DNA of 64,000 nucleotides, taken from contig OX381704.1 of the NCBI GenBank assembly GCA_947462335.1, positions 27,055,955 to 27,119,954 of the forward strand, given 5' to 3'. The DNA comes from Harmothoe impar. Its lineage: Eukaryota; Annelida; Polychaeta; Phyllodocida; Polynoidae. Under the pieces are notes generated by a model that was not told the origin of the DNA, did no database searches, and saw only the letters and a list, made by a program, of their open reading frames with translations. The first letter of the stretch is position 1; each line of letters starts with the position of its first letter. Below are positions 24,325-35,100 of the stretch, in pieces. The position numbers were made by a program, and so were the translations under genes.

Positions 24325-27112
24325 CCCCGGAATTTAGGCCATTTTTGAGCAGGTTATGACTTGATATACCATTTAAACGACCAGGTACCTAACATCCAAC
24401 TAAGGCAGGTTATAGTAACCTCCAAACACCAGACACCCGATCACCTACCAAACACCCAACCACCCAACACCCGATCACCTACCAAACCCGATCACCTACC
24501 AAACACCCGACCACCCAACACCCGATCACCTATCCAACACCCGATCACCCAACACCCGATCACCTACCCAACACCCGACCACCAAACACCCGATCACCTA
24601 TCAAACACCCAACACCCGATCACCTACCAAACACCCAAACACCCAACACCCGATCACCTACCAAACACCCAAACACCCAACACCCGATCATCTATCCAAC
24701 ACCCGACCACCCAACACCCGATCACCTATCCAACACCCGACCACCATACACCCAATCACCTATCAAACACCCGACCACCCAACACCCGATCACCTATCAA
24801 ACATGCAACCACCCAACACCCGATCACCTACCAAACACCCAAACACCCAACACCCGATCATCTATCCAACACCCGACCACCCAACACCCGATCACCTATC
24901 CAACACCCGACCACCATACACCCAATCACCTATCAAACACCCGACCACCCAACAACCGATCACCTATCAAACACGCAACCACCCAACACCCGATCACCTA
25001 CCCAACACCCGACCTACCAACACCCGATCACCTATCAAACACCCAACACCCGATCACCTACCAAACACCCAAACACCCAACACCCGATCACCTACCAAAC
25101 ACCCAAACACCCAACACCCGATCATCTATCCAACACCCGACCACCCAACACCCGATCACCTATCAAACACCCGACCACCCAACACCCGATCACCTATCAA
25201 ACATGCAACCACCCAACACCCGATCACCTACCAAACACCCAAACACCCAACACCCGATCACCTACCAAACACCCAAACACCCAACACCCGATCACCTACC
25301 AAACACCCAAACACCCAACACCCGATCATCTATCCAACACCCGACCACCCAACACCCGATCACCTATCCAACACCCGACCACCATACACCCAATCACCTA
25401 TCAAACACCCGACCACCCAACACCCGATCACCTATCAAACACGCAACCACCCAACACCCGATCACCTACCCAACACCCGACCTACCAACACCTGATCACC
25501 TATCAAACACCCAACCACCCAACACCCGATCACCTATCAAACACCCGATCACCCAACACTGATCACCTACCCAACACCCGACCACCCAACACCCGATCAT
25601 GGTCGGGTGTTTGGTAGACACATGGTCGGGTGTTTGGTAGTCACATGGTCACCAAACACCTTACCCAACGCCCAAACACCTCACCCAACGCCCAAACACC
25701 CTGCCCAACGCCCAAACACCCTACCCAACCCTCAAACACCCTACCCAACGCCCAAACACCTCACCCAACGCCCAAACACCCTACCCAACACCCAAACACC
25801 TTACCCAACGCCCAAACACCCTACCCAACCCTCAAACACCCTACCCAACGCCCAAACACCTCACCCAACGCCCAAACACCCTACCCAACGCCCAAACACC
25901 CTACCCAACGCCCAAACACCCTACCCAACGCCCAAACACCTCACCCAACGCCCAAACACCCTACCCAACGCCCAAACACCCTACCCAACGCCCAAACACC
26001 CTACCCAACGCCCAAACACCCTACCCAATGCCCAAACACCCTACCCAACGCCCAAACACCCTACCCAACGCCCAAACACCTCACCCAACGCCCAAACACA
26101 CTCACCCAACGCCCAACATTCTGGTTGTATTACCTGGTCGGACGTGAGGTTTCTGGATGTTTGAATAGCCAGAAATACACCAAAACATGCCTGGTCGGAT
26201 GTTGGGTTACTGGGTGTTTGAATAGCCAGAAATACACCAAAACATGCCTGGTCGGATGTTGGGTTTCTGGATGTTTGAATAGCCAGAAATACACCAAAAC
26301 ATGTCTGTTCGGATGTTGGGTTTCTGGATGTTTGAATAGCCAGAAATACACCAAAACATGCCTGGTCGGATGTTGGGTTACTGGGTGTTTGAATAGCCAG
26401 AAATACACCAAAACATGCCTGGTCGGATGTTGGGTTACTGGGTGTTTGAATAGCCAGAAATACACCAAAACATGCCTGGTCGGATGTTGGGTTTCTGGAT
26501 GTTTGAATAGACAGAAATACACCAAAACATGCCTGTTCGGATGTTGGGTTTCTGGATGTTTGAATAGCCAGAAATACACCAAAACATGCCTGGTCGGATG
26601 TTGGGTTACTGGGTGTTTGAATAGCCAGAAATACACCAAAATATGCCTGGTCGGATGTTGGGTTACTGGGTGTTTGAATAGCCAGAAATACACCAAAACA
26701 TGCTTGGTCGGATGTTGGGTTACTGGGTGTTTGAATAGCCAGAAATACACCAAAACATGCCTGGTCGGATGTTGGGTCACTGGGTGTTTGAATAGCCAGA
26801 AATACACCAAAACATGCTTGGTCGGATGTTGGGTTACTGGGTGTTTGAATAGCCAGATATACACCAAAACATGCCTGGTCGGATGTTGGGTCACTGGGTG
26901 TTTGACTAGCCTGCATTACTCTATACATAACCTGCTTTTTGGGAGTGGACGTTGGAATATGTATGTTAGATACATGGCCTATCTTCAGGGGGCCTAAGAT
27001 CATCAGGGCTGAAGCTCAGGGGGCTGAAAATCCGGAGGGCTGAAGCTCAGGGGGCCTAACATCAGGTGGCCGACCATCAGGGGGCCTATCTTCCTCAGGG
27101 CCTAGATGCCGC
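24325..27112. repeat. Megasatellite unit 4, left end truncated
   Basis: Begins inside the left-end domain (CCCCCGGAATTTAGGCC) and shares the ACCAGACACC variant with unit 3, so the two derive from a common duplication. It ends at CTAGATGCCGC, followed by unique DNA. Confidence 0.85.
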
Positions 27113-27413
27113 ACACCAGGGGGGTGATACTGGCCAGATACACAGGACTTTGGTGGTGGGCAGGGATGGGTAATTAGTACCATTCTATCAATGTGATAGT
27201 TTGATGATATATAAATTTAGCCTTTAGAGTCTTGAAGTGAGCAACAAAGAAATGTGTTTTGTGATAGCCATTGTTTCGAACTGCACGGGAACAGATTATG
27301 ATATGGAAACACATGTGAACAAAAGCTTGTGATATCATTCATTAAAAAAAAAGGTGTCTGCAGTAGATGGTATATGGGTGCTAAATTATTTTAGCTTCCC
27401 CCATGCTTATAGC
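27113..27413. other. Spacer between megasatellite and Polinton
   Basis: About 300 bp of unremarkable AT-rich DNA. No feature recognised. Confidence 0.6.
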
Positions 27414-27419
27414 TATGTA

Positions 27420-28521
27420 AGTAGTATAGTATGTATCGGAACGGGACTATAGTTAAGTACTGTTTATTACTCAATCGACCTGCAGCCAATCAGAGGCCTC
27501 CATTTGGTCACGTGACCGGAAGTGACCTACTTAGGGGATTAGTGGTGAGGTCACGTGACCTAGTTAGCCAATCAGAGGCCGCCATTTGGTCACGTGACCG
27601 GAAGTGAGGTCATATGACCTACTTATGGACCGGAAGTGACGTCATATGACCTACTTAGGGGACCGGAAGTGACCTACTTTAGGATCACGTGACCGGAAGT
27701 GACCTGATGAGTCACGTGACCGGAAGTGACGTCACATGACCTAATGGCCAACCGGAAGTGAGTGACCTGATTGAGGATCACGTGACTGGAAGTGACCTGA
27801 TTGATCACGTGACCGGAAGAAGAAGAAGAAGAAGAAGTGACGTCACGCGACTTAATGAAGAGATGAGCGTCTTTAAGGGGTCACGCGCTTTAAAATGTGA
27901 TATCTTTTTTTTTTTTGGAGGAGGAGGAGGAGGAGGAGGAGGAGGAGGAGGAGGAGGAGGAGGAGGAGAAGGAGGCGAGTCTCTTATTTTTTTCGGTAAA
28001 CTAATAAAAAACACTACGATATAAGTTTTTGTTTTTTTTTCATTTTTTATTGTTTTACGAGCGACTGGAAGTGACTTATTGAACTAGGTAGAAGCGTTCT
28101 TTAGAGTGTATAAAGGGGGGGGAGGGGAGGGGAGGGGAGGGGAGGGAAGGGGAGGGGGGCCCCTTTAAGATGCATGGGGAGGGGGGCGCTTTTAGGATGC
28201 ATGGGGCGAGTGGTGGGGGGGGGGGAGGGGGGGAGGGGGGAGGGGGGCACTCTAGGGGGGTGGGGGGGGGGGCACTCTAAGGGGCGTTTGTCTCTTTTAA
28301 GAAAAAAAGAAAAGAAAAAGATTTCAATCGAGAGACACGCTTCTTCCTCTCGAGAGGAAGAAGCGTGTCTCTTCGTTTTTTTTTGTTTATCACGTGCTTC
28401 GATGAGGCGATCAGCTGCGACTGGAGGAAGTGACACTTTAAGAGGGCGCGCGTCTTAATTGTTATGATTTTTTTTTTTTTACTTACTAATAAAGAAGACG
28501 TATGAAAATAAAACACAACAA
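27420..28521. repeat. Left terminal inverted repeat with promoter-motif array
   Basis: The outer part (to about 27850) is almost entirely GTCACGTGACCGGAAGTGAC-type units: roughly ten copies combining CACGTG, CCGGAAGTG and TGACCT, plus AGCCAATCAGAGG (27486, 27567) and TGACGTCA. The inner end (CGTATGAAAATAAAACACAA, to 28521) is shared with the right repeat. Between them this copy carries about 550 bp of extra low-complexity DNA: (GAA)n, (GGA)n, long G runs and a perfect palindrome. Confidence 0.88.
28331..28372. repeat. Perfect 42-bp palindrome
   Basis: AGAGACACGCTTCTTCCTCTC is followed immediately by its exact reverse complement, centred on CTCGAG with no loop. It lies in the inner part of the left TIR and has no counterpart in the right TIR. 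Confidence 0.9.
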
Positions 28522-28522
28522 T

Positions 28523-29263
28523 TCACATGTCCGTCGTTCTCGTTGTTTCTTGCTTGATAAAGTCAAGTAATATCGCGATGCCGAGGTCAAACTTTCCCAT
28601 GTCCTCAGTCAACACTCGAAGGAGTTCAAAAGGTGTACCGCCGGCACAGTCAGCTTCATCTTGCCACATTTTCAACACTCGGAAGGCCCACTCAGCGGGA
28701 CTTCCTCCGTATTCGCATTCTTCAGTGATCTTATCTAACCTCTCAGGCGACAATTTTAAATGGTCCCCCACCTCTTTCCACCTGCTACCTAGACGTCTGC
28801 CGAGGGTGCCCAAGTGCTTATGCATCGCGCGCGAGTCGGGGTTTTCGAAATCCAACCCCTGTCTGTGGAGAAGGGACATCCACTGAGCCAACAGTTCCAC
28901 GCGTCTAATGCGGGTGAAGACGCGACCGAGCTCTCCCCATCTATGACGATGCGGGGTTTCACCCCACCAGACTCGGAACATCGCCGTACACAGCTCCTCC
29001 GGTGTCTTGACACTGCGCTCTACTAGAGCATCCATACGGGCGGCGGTAACTTTTAAGCTACTGCCCAACTCTCTCCAACAGCCGCTCAACTCTTTACCTA
29101 GTTGACGAAGCAAGGCGTCGCTATAGGCTAACCGCCGCTGTCCTACCTCTCTGTTCTCCCCATCGGTCTGCCTCGCGCGTCTCACGTCGTCAAGCTGCAT
29201 TAACTTTTTTTCAGGTGGACAAGGCGGTGAAGGCGAGCTTGAAAGTGGAATAGCTTGAGCCAT
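28523..29263 (-). CDS. Tandem Death-domain protein carried by the Polinton
   Basis: 246 residues, single exon, ATG at 29263. Residues about 51-130 and 148-235 each show the six-helix Death-domain pattern. The second is very clear: LGRRLGSRWKEVGDHLKL, then LDKI, SPAEWAFRVLKMW and LLRVLTEDMGKFDLG. The first (LGKELSGCWRELGSSLKV ... ELCTAMFRVWWG) is more divergent. Death domains assemble signalling complexes in apoptosis and NF-kB/innate immune pathways; no catalytic or membrane domain accompanies them here. By family logic it could act as an adaptor or as a decoy for host signalling, but that is inference. It has its own TATA-like promoter and points outward toward the left TIR. No in-frame stop or frameshift is seen, in contrast to the PolB gene. 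Confidence 0.82.
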   Translation of the reverse strand: MAQAIPLSSSPSPPCPPEKKLMQLDDVRRARQTDGENREVGQRRLAYSDALLRQLGKELSGCWRELGSSLKVTAARMDALVERSVKTPEELCTAMFRVWWGETPHRHRWGELGRVFTRIRRVELLAQWMSLLHRQGLDFENPDSRAMHKHLGTLGRRLGSRWKEVGDHLKLSPERLDKITEECEYGGSPAEWAFRVLKMWQDEADCAGGTPFELLRVLTEDMGKFDLGIAILLDFIKQETTRTTDM

Positions 29264-29293
29264 CTCGTCTCGTCTTGGCGGTGGCGGCGGTGG

Positions 29294-29329
<36 letters not shown>

Positions 29330-29345
29330 TGGTGGTAGTAGACGT
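29264..29345. repeat. GGC/GGT trinucleotide repeat in the Death-domain gene leader
   Basis: About 60 bp of GGCGGT/GGC units at roughly 29276-29336, lying in the inferred 5' leader of the minus-strand Death-domain gene. Confidence 0.75.
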
Positions 29346-29390
29346 TACTGTGGTCAGAGGCGATATGGTTTTTTTCCAACAGAAATCAGA

Positions 29391-29400
29391 GCTTTTTATA
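29391..29400 (-). promoter_or_regulatory. TATA box of the Death-domain gene
   Basis: Read on the minus strand: TATAAAAAGC, about 130 bp upstream of the ATG. This implies a leader of about 100 nt crossing the GGC repeat. Confidence 0.5.
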
Positions 29401-29891
29401 CAGAGGGAGTTTAATCCCATTTCCAACAGCACTCCAGCTGTGTAGCGACCTGTCCGCATGACGCTTTTTCAACCGCTCCGCTCCTTAAGAGCTTAGATGA
29501 CGAGGGGTGTGTCATCGCTATCCGTGGAGACCAGCTGAAAACGGTGTTTCTTCCTCATCCATAGCCTTACCTCCTACCCCCTACCTGAGGACGTCTCCCT
29601 CCCTCTGACATTCATTGTAACAAACGTCAGAGGTCAGGTGAAAATCGGATTTTTTTCATGCACAGCCTTAGTCAGCTGTCACCCCTCCCTATTGAACTAG
29701 CCGGCCGCCGCCGCCTGGCCGGCCCGGTCTACTCACCACGGCAGGAGGTGGTGATTTTTTTTTTGTCTTACCCTTAAGTCGCTCACCACATGCACACGCC
29801 TCTACTCACAGACAGACACGTTCGTCTTAGGGGGGTCCTGCTTCACGCCTCCTGTAGTTTTTTTTTGTATACACACTCTAAGCTCATCACC

Positions 29892-30240
29892 GTTAATCCT
29901 TTATACAGCTAACGCGCGCTGAATGGCTGAACAGGGTGGTAAGTGGCTTAGCTCATGACAGTGGATCCCTCAAAAAAAAAAGAGGGGAAAGGGATCCAGC
30001 TGAAAACGTCATACCTTATGTCTTTGTGAATGGCCGCCGGTCAGTCGACGGCAGCAACCGGTTAATCCTTTATACAGCTAATGCGCGTTGAATTGCTGAA
30101 CAGGGTGGTAAGCGGCTTAGCTCATGACAGTCGATCTCTCAAAAGGGGGGAAAGGGATCCAGCTGAAAACGTCATGCCTTATGTCTTTTGTTTCTCTTTG
30201 TGAATGGCCGCCGGCCAGCCGGCGGCAGCTGAACAGGGTC
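29892..30240. repeat. 169-bp tandem duplication upstream of the PC4-like gene
   Basis: GTTAATCCTTTATACAGCTA starts copy 1 at 29892 and copy 2 at 30061, with about 90% identity. It includes GCTGAACAGGGTGGTAAG, GCTTAGCTCATGACAGT and GGGATCCAGCTGAAAACGTC. A partial third copy (GCTGAACAGGGTCAGTAAG) begins near 30228. It lies directly upstream of the TATA box and is probably a promoter or replication-related region. Confidence 0.8.
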
Positions 30241-30273
30241 AGTAAGTAGCTTAGCTCTAGAAGCGAGAAGGCG

Positions 30274-30280
30274 TATATAA
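30274..30280 (+). promoter_or_regulatory. TATA box of the PC4-like gene
   Basis: TATATAA in the context GCGTATATAAGGGGTC. An initiator-like CACTCATTC lies about 30 bp downstream, and the ATG at 30340 follows about 60 bp later. Confidence 0.7.
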
Positions 30281-30339
30281 GGGGTCTGGAAACCTCCATT
30301 CACTCACTCATTCTTTTGCTGCTCTCTACAGTCACCACC

Positions 30340-30765
30340 ATGAGCAAAAGACAACACCTAGCGCCGTCCAAGAACAAGAAGACTACGCGGAACAGCGCTC
30401 GTTTAGCGTCAGTGCCTCCTCTTGCTACTGAAAATGAGACTACCGCCGCAGCCGCTTGGTCTTATCACCCTCCCGCTGTAGCGAGCGCTCGCGGAAGTAG
30501 TAGTAGTAGTAGCAGTAGTAGTAGCAGTAGTAGTACTAGTAGTAGTAGTAGTAGTAGTAGTAGTACTACTGGTAGTAGTCGTCGTGCTAGCGACGTTGTT
30601 ACACTCGCGACGGTACACGTTGCTGCTAAGCGCGCTGCCGCTGCTACTGCCGCCCCGCCTGCTGCGGCTGCTGCTGCTGCTGCTGCACCTGCTACTGCTG
30701 CGCCTGCTACTGCTGCGCCTGCTACTGCTGCGCCTGCTGAGGCTGCTGCGCCTGCTACTTTTGCG

Positions 30766-30805
<40 letters not shown>

Positions 30806-31950
30806 CTGCTGCACCTGCTGCTACCGCTACTACTACTGACGACAACGCTCCTGGCACAGCGCAGTACTGGCAACCGGGTTTTTACCTCCCCACTACTGTT
30901 GATGACTTTGATGACCTGCCGCACGTTGCACAGCCCCTCTCCTCCACCACTACATCGACCGACGCCCTCGACGCCGCTCGCGCTGAGAGTGACAGCTATT
31001 CGGACACTCAGCCCCTAAACCGAGAAGAAGAGGAGGAGGAGGAGGAGCAGCAGCAGCAACAGGGTGAGACAGAGAACGACGCTGACGACGAGGCGTACGA
31101 ACAACCCGAAGGGAAAGGGGTGGGCGGTACGTTTTTCGGCTTCCCTCTTCGACCTTTCGACCTCACTTCCTCCACTAGTAGCGTCCCGTCCGGTCCGTGG
31201 CGACTGCCCTCACCGCCACCTTACGAGGGCGGCGGCGCTTCATCTTCTACCGCTACACTCAGCACCGACGGCGTGTGGCTGGGCTGTTCCAACAACGAGG
31301 CCTCGGATACCACCAGCGCTGACGCTGCTCCTGCTATCGGTTCTGCTGCTGATTCAGCTCACGCTGATGGTGTTACTCATCCTGCGGGTGTGAAACGTTC
31401 TAAGGTGAGTTCCAGAACAACAAGGCCTAGTAAGAAGAGAAAAATACAAGAAAAAGAACGAGATGGACGAGAAGAAGCAGAGAAAACCTTCTCCCGTCTT
31501 CTCGGGTTAGAGTTCTGCTTAGACGGAGCTTTGACGCTGGAGATCTGGGAGGACGTGGCTAGACTGTCTAGGAGGCCGCGCTACACAAAAGACGGCCAGG
31601 TGAAAGAGGCGTCTCTGACCAGAAGCAAGCGAGTGCACTTCACGGCCGACGCGCTGCGCGAGCTAATAGCACGCATCGCCGATATCCGCGCAGTGGTGCG
31701 CATACGCGACACAGCGGCCGCGCAAGGAAAACCTAATCACACCCCCTGGTTCGCAGTGCTGGATGAGGAGGGCGAAGTGTACGCAGCTGTGAGCTACTAC
31801 AGCGGTAAGAACCTCGTCCACGTGCGCAAGTACGAAGGTCCTGACAAAAAACCCACACAGCAGGGAGTGACGCTGTCCGCCAGAGCGCTCAAAGAGTTGG
31901 ATGACAAAACAGAGATCATTCTGAAATATCTCGGCATAGATTCGGAATGA
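30340..31950 (+). CDS. Ala/Ser-rich nuclear protein with C-terminal PC4/p15-like domain
   Basis: 536 residues from an ATG in strong context (CACCACCATGAG). Residues about 50-78 are polyserine and 100-165 polyalanine/Ala-Pro, both from trinucleotide runs. An acidic/Gln stretch lies near 229-245. About 352-375 is a basic nuclear-localisation-like cluster (TRPSKKRKIQ). The C-terminus, about 468-532, matches the PC4/SUB1 fold pattern: VSYYSGKNLVHVRKY, then a glycine/lysine loop, then GVTLSARALKEL. PC4-like proteins bind single-stranded DNA and act in transcription and replication. A second, more divergent half-copy may lie at about 400-455 (YTKDGQVKEASLTRSKRVHF, then LRELIARI), suggesting a tandem pair. 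Role inferred: single-strand DNA binding or late transcription for the element. No stop or frameshift is seen. The function of the low-complexity N-terminus is unknown. Confidence 0.72.
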
Positions 31951-31959
31951 GAGACGCTC

Positions 31960-32102
31960 AACGCTCACGCGCGCACACACACACACACAGCGTTTGACGT
32001 ACGCTGTATGAGACAGACAGACGGATACACAGACAGCAGACAGAAAGATAAATAGATAGATAGATAGACAGATAGATTGATAGATAGATAGATAGATAGT
32101 TA
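31960..32102. repeat. (AC)n and (GATA)n microsatellites
   Basis: ACACACACACACACACAC near 31970-31988, then GATA/GACA tetranucleotides at about 32045-32100, filling most of the 189-bp gap between the PC4-like gene and the PolB reading frame. Confidence 0.85.
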
Positions 32103-32139
32103 GACGGCTAAGTAGTTGGTAACTGAGTGAAAAAAAAAC

Positions 32140-35100
32140 ATGACACAGTACGTATGCGAAAAGTGTTTCAAAATGTTTAAAAGACCGTACAACCACGAGA
32201 GACACGTAGAAAATTGTAGAGTAGTACCTAAGTTTTGCCCTCTATGCGGCGAAGGCGATTGCCGAAAGATCGCCTGTTGACGCGAATCTCTGGACGGGGT
32301 GACCGTCCCTCCGCGCATATGTGCTGTACCGAACGGGGAGGAAACGTTCACGGCGAATTGGCCTGCGATACAAACGGGCGTCAGGATGCACGGGACTCGC
32401 GTGAGTGTAACAAACTTCGGGCTACCAACCGGCGAGTTGAGTGACGCTGTAGATACTATGCGTCGCATTCACTTGACACAAAGATTCAGATACAAAGTGG
32501 GTTTCTCGGTAGGCTTACTCTTACAACACAGAGAAGACAAGAGCAAACTGCGCTACTTTCACGCCTCCCAGAACAACGCAACTCTCATACAACCGCTCCC
32601 TACTATAACTAATTCAGAAACTTTGGAAGAGCTCCTCTCAAAGATGGAAAACACCGTCGCTTGCGAGGAAGTACGGAAACTTTGCGACGCTGACACCAAG
32701 TGGCACGTTCTTTTTCCTACCAATTTGAACATTTGCGTTTACATGGGACCGGGGGAATTCCCCATAGGCGGTAGGATCACTCAGGCCGGTCGAGTTGGAA
32801 AGAGAAGCGGCGTGTTAGATTTTCCCAACAAGGACAACCTCTGCATCTTCCGCTGCATTTCCTTTCACTTATACAACACCAGCAAGCGCGCTTCAGATTT
32901 GTTACGTCAGTTCTGTCCCGCTGCCACACCTGAATCCTTTCCGGGTCTGAACATCCGCGACTTACCCGCGTTAGAGAACTTGTTTGACGTACAGATAGCG
33001 GTTTACACCGCGTCGCATCAAGTGCCGGGGCGGAAGTTGAGAAGACGCGTTACTCTGATCAGACCGCCTTCCAGAACTCTGGCCGCCCGAGGTAAAGTCA
33101 ACCTACACCTGACGGCGAAAGGCGGTTTGCACGTCTCTCTCGTCACGGACTTCAACGCGTACGCGGGCATATACGAATGTTGCAAGTGTAAGGCGGCGTT
33201 CACCACCGAGTTCTTGCTGAAGAGACACAGGAACCAGCTTTCCTCTTGCCGACAAGTCAAGTTGCGCTACGTAGGTGGCATCTACCAAAATTCGAGAACG
33301 ATTTTCGAAGCGCTAGCAGACTTCTCCATTTTTCCCCCCGACGGACATTCCGGAATCTACCCTTACAAGATCGCCTTCGATTTCGAGGCTTTCTTCAGAC
33401 CGTGCAAAGAACCGTCGACGGAACACGTGTCCCTGCTGTGGGATCACGTCCCTTTGTCGGCTAGCGTCGCATCCGACTTTCCGGGGTGGGAGGGGCCCGT
33501 CTGCTTCGTCAGAGAATCCGACGCAGATTCCGACCCCTTGTTGGACCGAGTTTTAAATCACATAAACGAGAAGGCCAAAGTCATCGGGGAAGCTGTGCTA
33601 GAACTTTACCGACCGACCTTAGCGAAGTTAGATGCGGCGATAGGTGAAGCTCTCCTGCTGGAGGAGGCGACGTTCACCCCTTCTCCAGGCGGCTTCGCTG
33701 CGGCTCAGACCAGACACCCGTTAGTTCAACTGAAGAAGCGTCTTCTGAGATACATCCGTCAAGCTCCAGTCGTGGGCTTCAACTCGGGGCGTTACGACTT
33801 GAACCTGATCAAAATACGCCTTCACTCGTTCTTCGCCTCCAGAGACCGAAGAAACCAAGAATTCAGCGTCATAAAGAGAAGCAATCAATACTTGGCGGTT
33901 TACACACAGCACACGGTTTTCTTGGACGTAGTCAACTATTTGGCACCCGGTTACAACTACGCGACCTATTTGCGAGCTTTCACCAGGAACGAAGAGAAAG
34001 GTCACTTTCCTTACGAATGGATGACGTCTACCAGGAAACTGGCAAACAGAACGCTGCCACCGAGATCGGCTTTCGACAGCGAGCTGACGGGCGTCAAAAT
34101 GTCCGAATCCGACTACGCCGCATGTCAGAAAGTTTGGTCCGACGAGAAGATGCAAACTATGGAAGACTACTTGATCCACTACAACAACAAAGACGTCAAA
34201 CCTTTCATAGAAGCTCTGAAAAATCACGCTAAATTTTTCCAAGATCGCGGCATTGACATGTTGAAAGACGGAGTTTCTCTCGCCGGTTTGACTTTACGGT
34301 TCCTCTTCCAAAACCTAGAAGACGCGTTCACAACGTTCCCCCAGTTCGACGCCGTCCTCCACGCTCTGATCAAAGAAAATCTAGTCGGCGGTCCTTCCAT
34401 CATCTTCCATAGATTTCACGAGAAGGGCACCACGCGGATAAGGGAGCACAAGTACGGCGAAGAAGCGAGACCATGCCAGCACATCCTAGGACTAGACGCT
34501 AACTCTCTGTACTTGCGCTGCATGAGCGAAGCGCACTGCACGGGCTATTACGCGGTGAGACGGCCCGAGACCGAGTTCAAGCCCGAAATTAGGCAAAGAA
34601 ACTCTCACAGCGCTTTGGAGTGGTTACGCTTCGTAGAGCACGACTGCGACGTGAAACTGCGCCACGCTTTGAACGGCGGCGAGATGGTTGTAGGCTGTCG
34701 GAGAATTCGCGTGGACGGGTTTCACGCGGCCTCTAATACGGTTTTCCAGTTTCACGGGTGTTGGTTCCACGCTCACGAGTGCATACCGTCGCACCGATAT
34801 CAGTGCGCTTCACTGAGAGAGGAGAGACGCGACAGAACGACCAGAGTAAGCGCTTACTTGAAAGCGCTAGGTCACAAGCTGGTCGTCGTGTGGGAGTGCG
34901 AATGGCGAGAGATGAAGCGTCGGGATGAGCGGGTCAAGGCCTCCCAACAACGCTGGAAGGTTGACGCTTTGAAAGTGTCTCGAAACGCGATGAGCGAGAG
35001 CGACATCCTTTCCGCTGTGAAAGAGGAGAAAATGTTCGGTTTAGTTCAAGTGGACATCACTACGCCGCCTCACCTACGAGACTACTTCGAAGAAATGACC

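Larger units (their letters stand above)
16262..27112. repeat. Megasatellite: four tandem composite units
   Basis: Four head-to-tail units begin at 16262, 18667, 21563 and about 24325. Each contains five parts: (1) a left end with repeated GGCCCTGAGGAA/GGCCCCCTGA words; (2) array A, a C/A-rich repeat of about 17-34 bp with AACACCCGATCACCTA; (3) a short inverted spacer (TCATGGTCGGGTGTTTGG); (4) array B, a 20-bp repeat CCAAACACCCTACCCAACGC; (5) array C, a 57-bp repeat carrying the same core inverted (GGGTGTTTGAATAGCC), then a right end mirroring the left. Units are nearly identical, so amplification is recent. Open frames of up to 726 codons on both strands follow from stop-free repeats and are not taken as genes. 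Confidence 0.92.

Noticed and set aside
16489..25600. AACACCC arrays as interstitial telomeric repeats
   Set aside because: The units do not match TTAGGG or a simple variant, and periods are 17-34, 20 and 57 bp.
16425..26997. Very long open frames (up to 726 codons, both strands) rich in HPTPDHLP, NAQTPYPTPK and SQKYTKTCLVGCW
   Set aside because: They run through all frames of tandem arrays lacking stop words and repeat with the DNA period. There is no globular domain, start context or splice signal.
27758..28458. Poly-Gly, poly-Pro and mixed frames in the left Polinton TIR
   Set aside because: They derive from (GGA)n and G-run low-complexity DNA absent from the right TIR.
30409..31018. Overlapping poly-Ser, poly-Ala and poly-Leu frames opposite or beside the PC4-like gene
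   Set aside because: They are shadow frames of the AGT and GCT trinucleotide runs inside that gene.
32278..32280. Programmed recoding of the TGA in PolB (selenocysteine or readthrough)
   Set aside because: No supporting signal was seen, and a second unrelated TAA interrupts the same frame; mutation is simpler.
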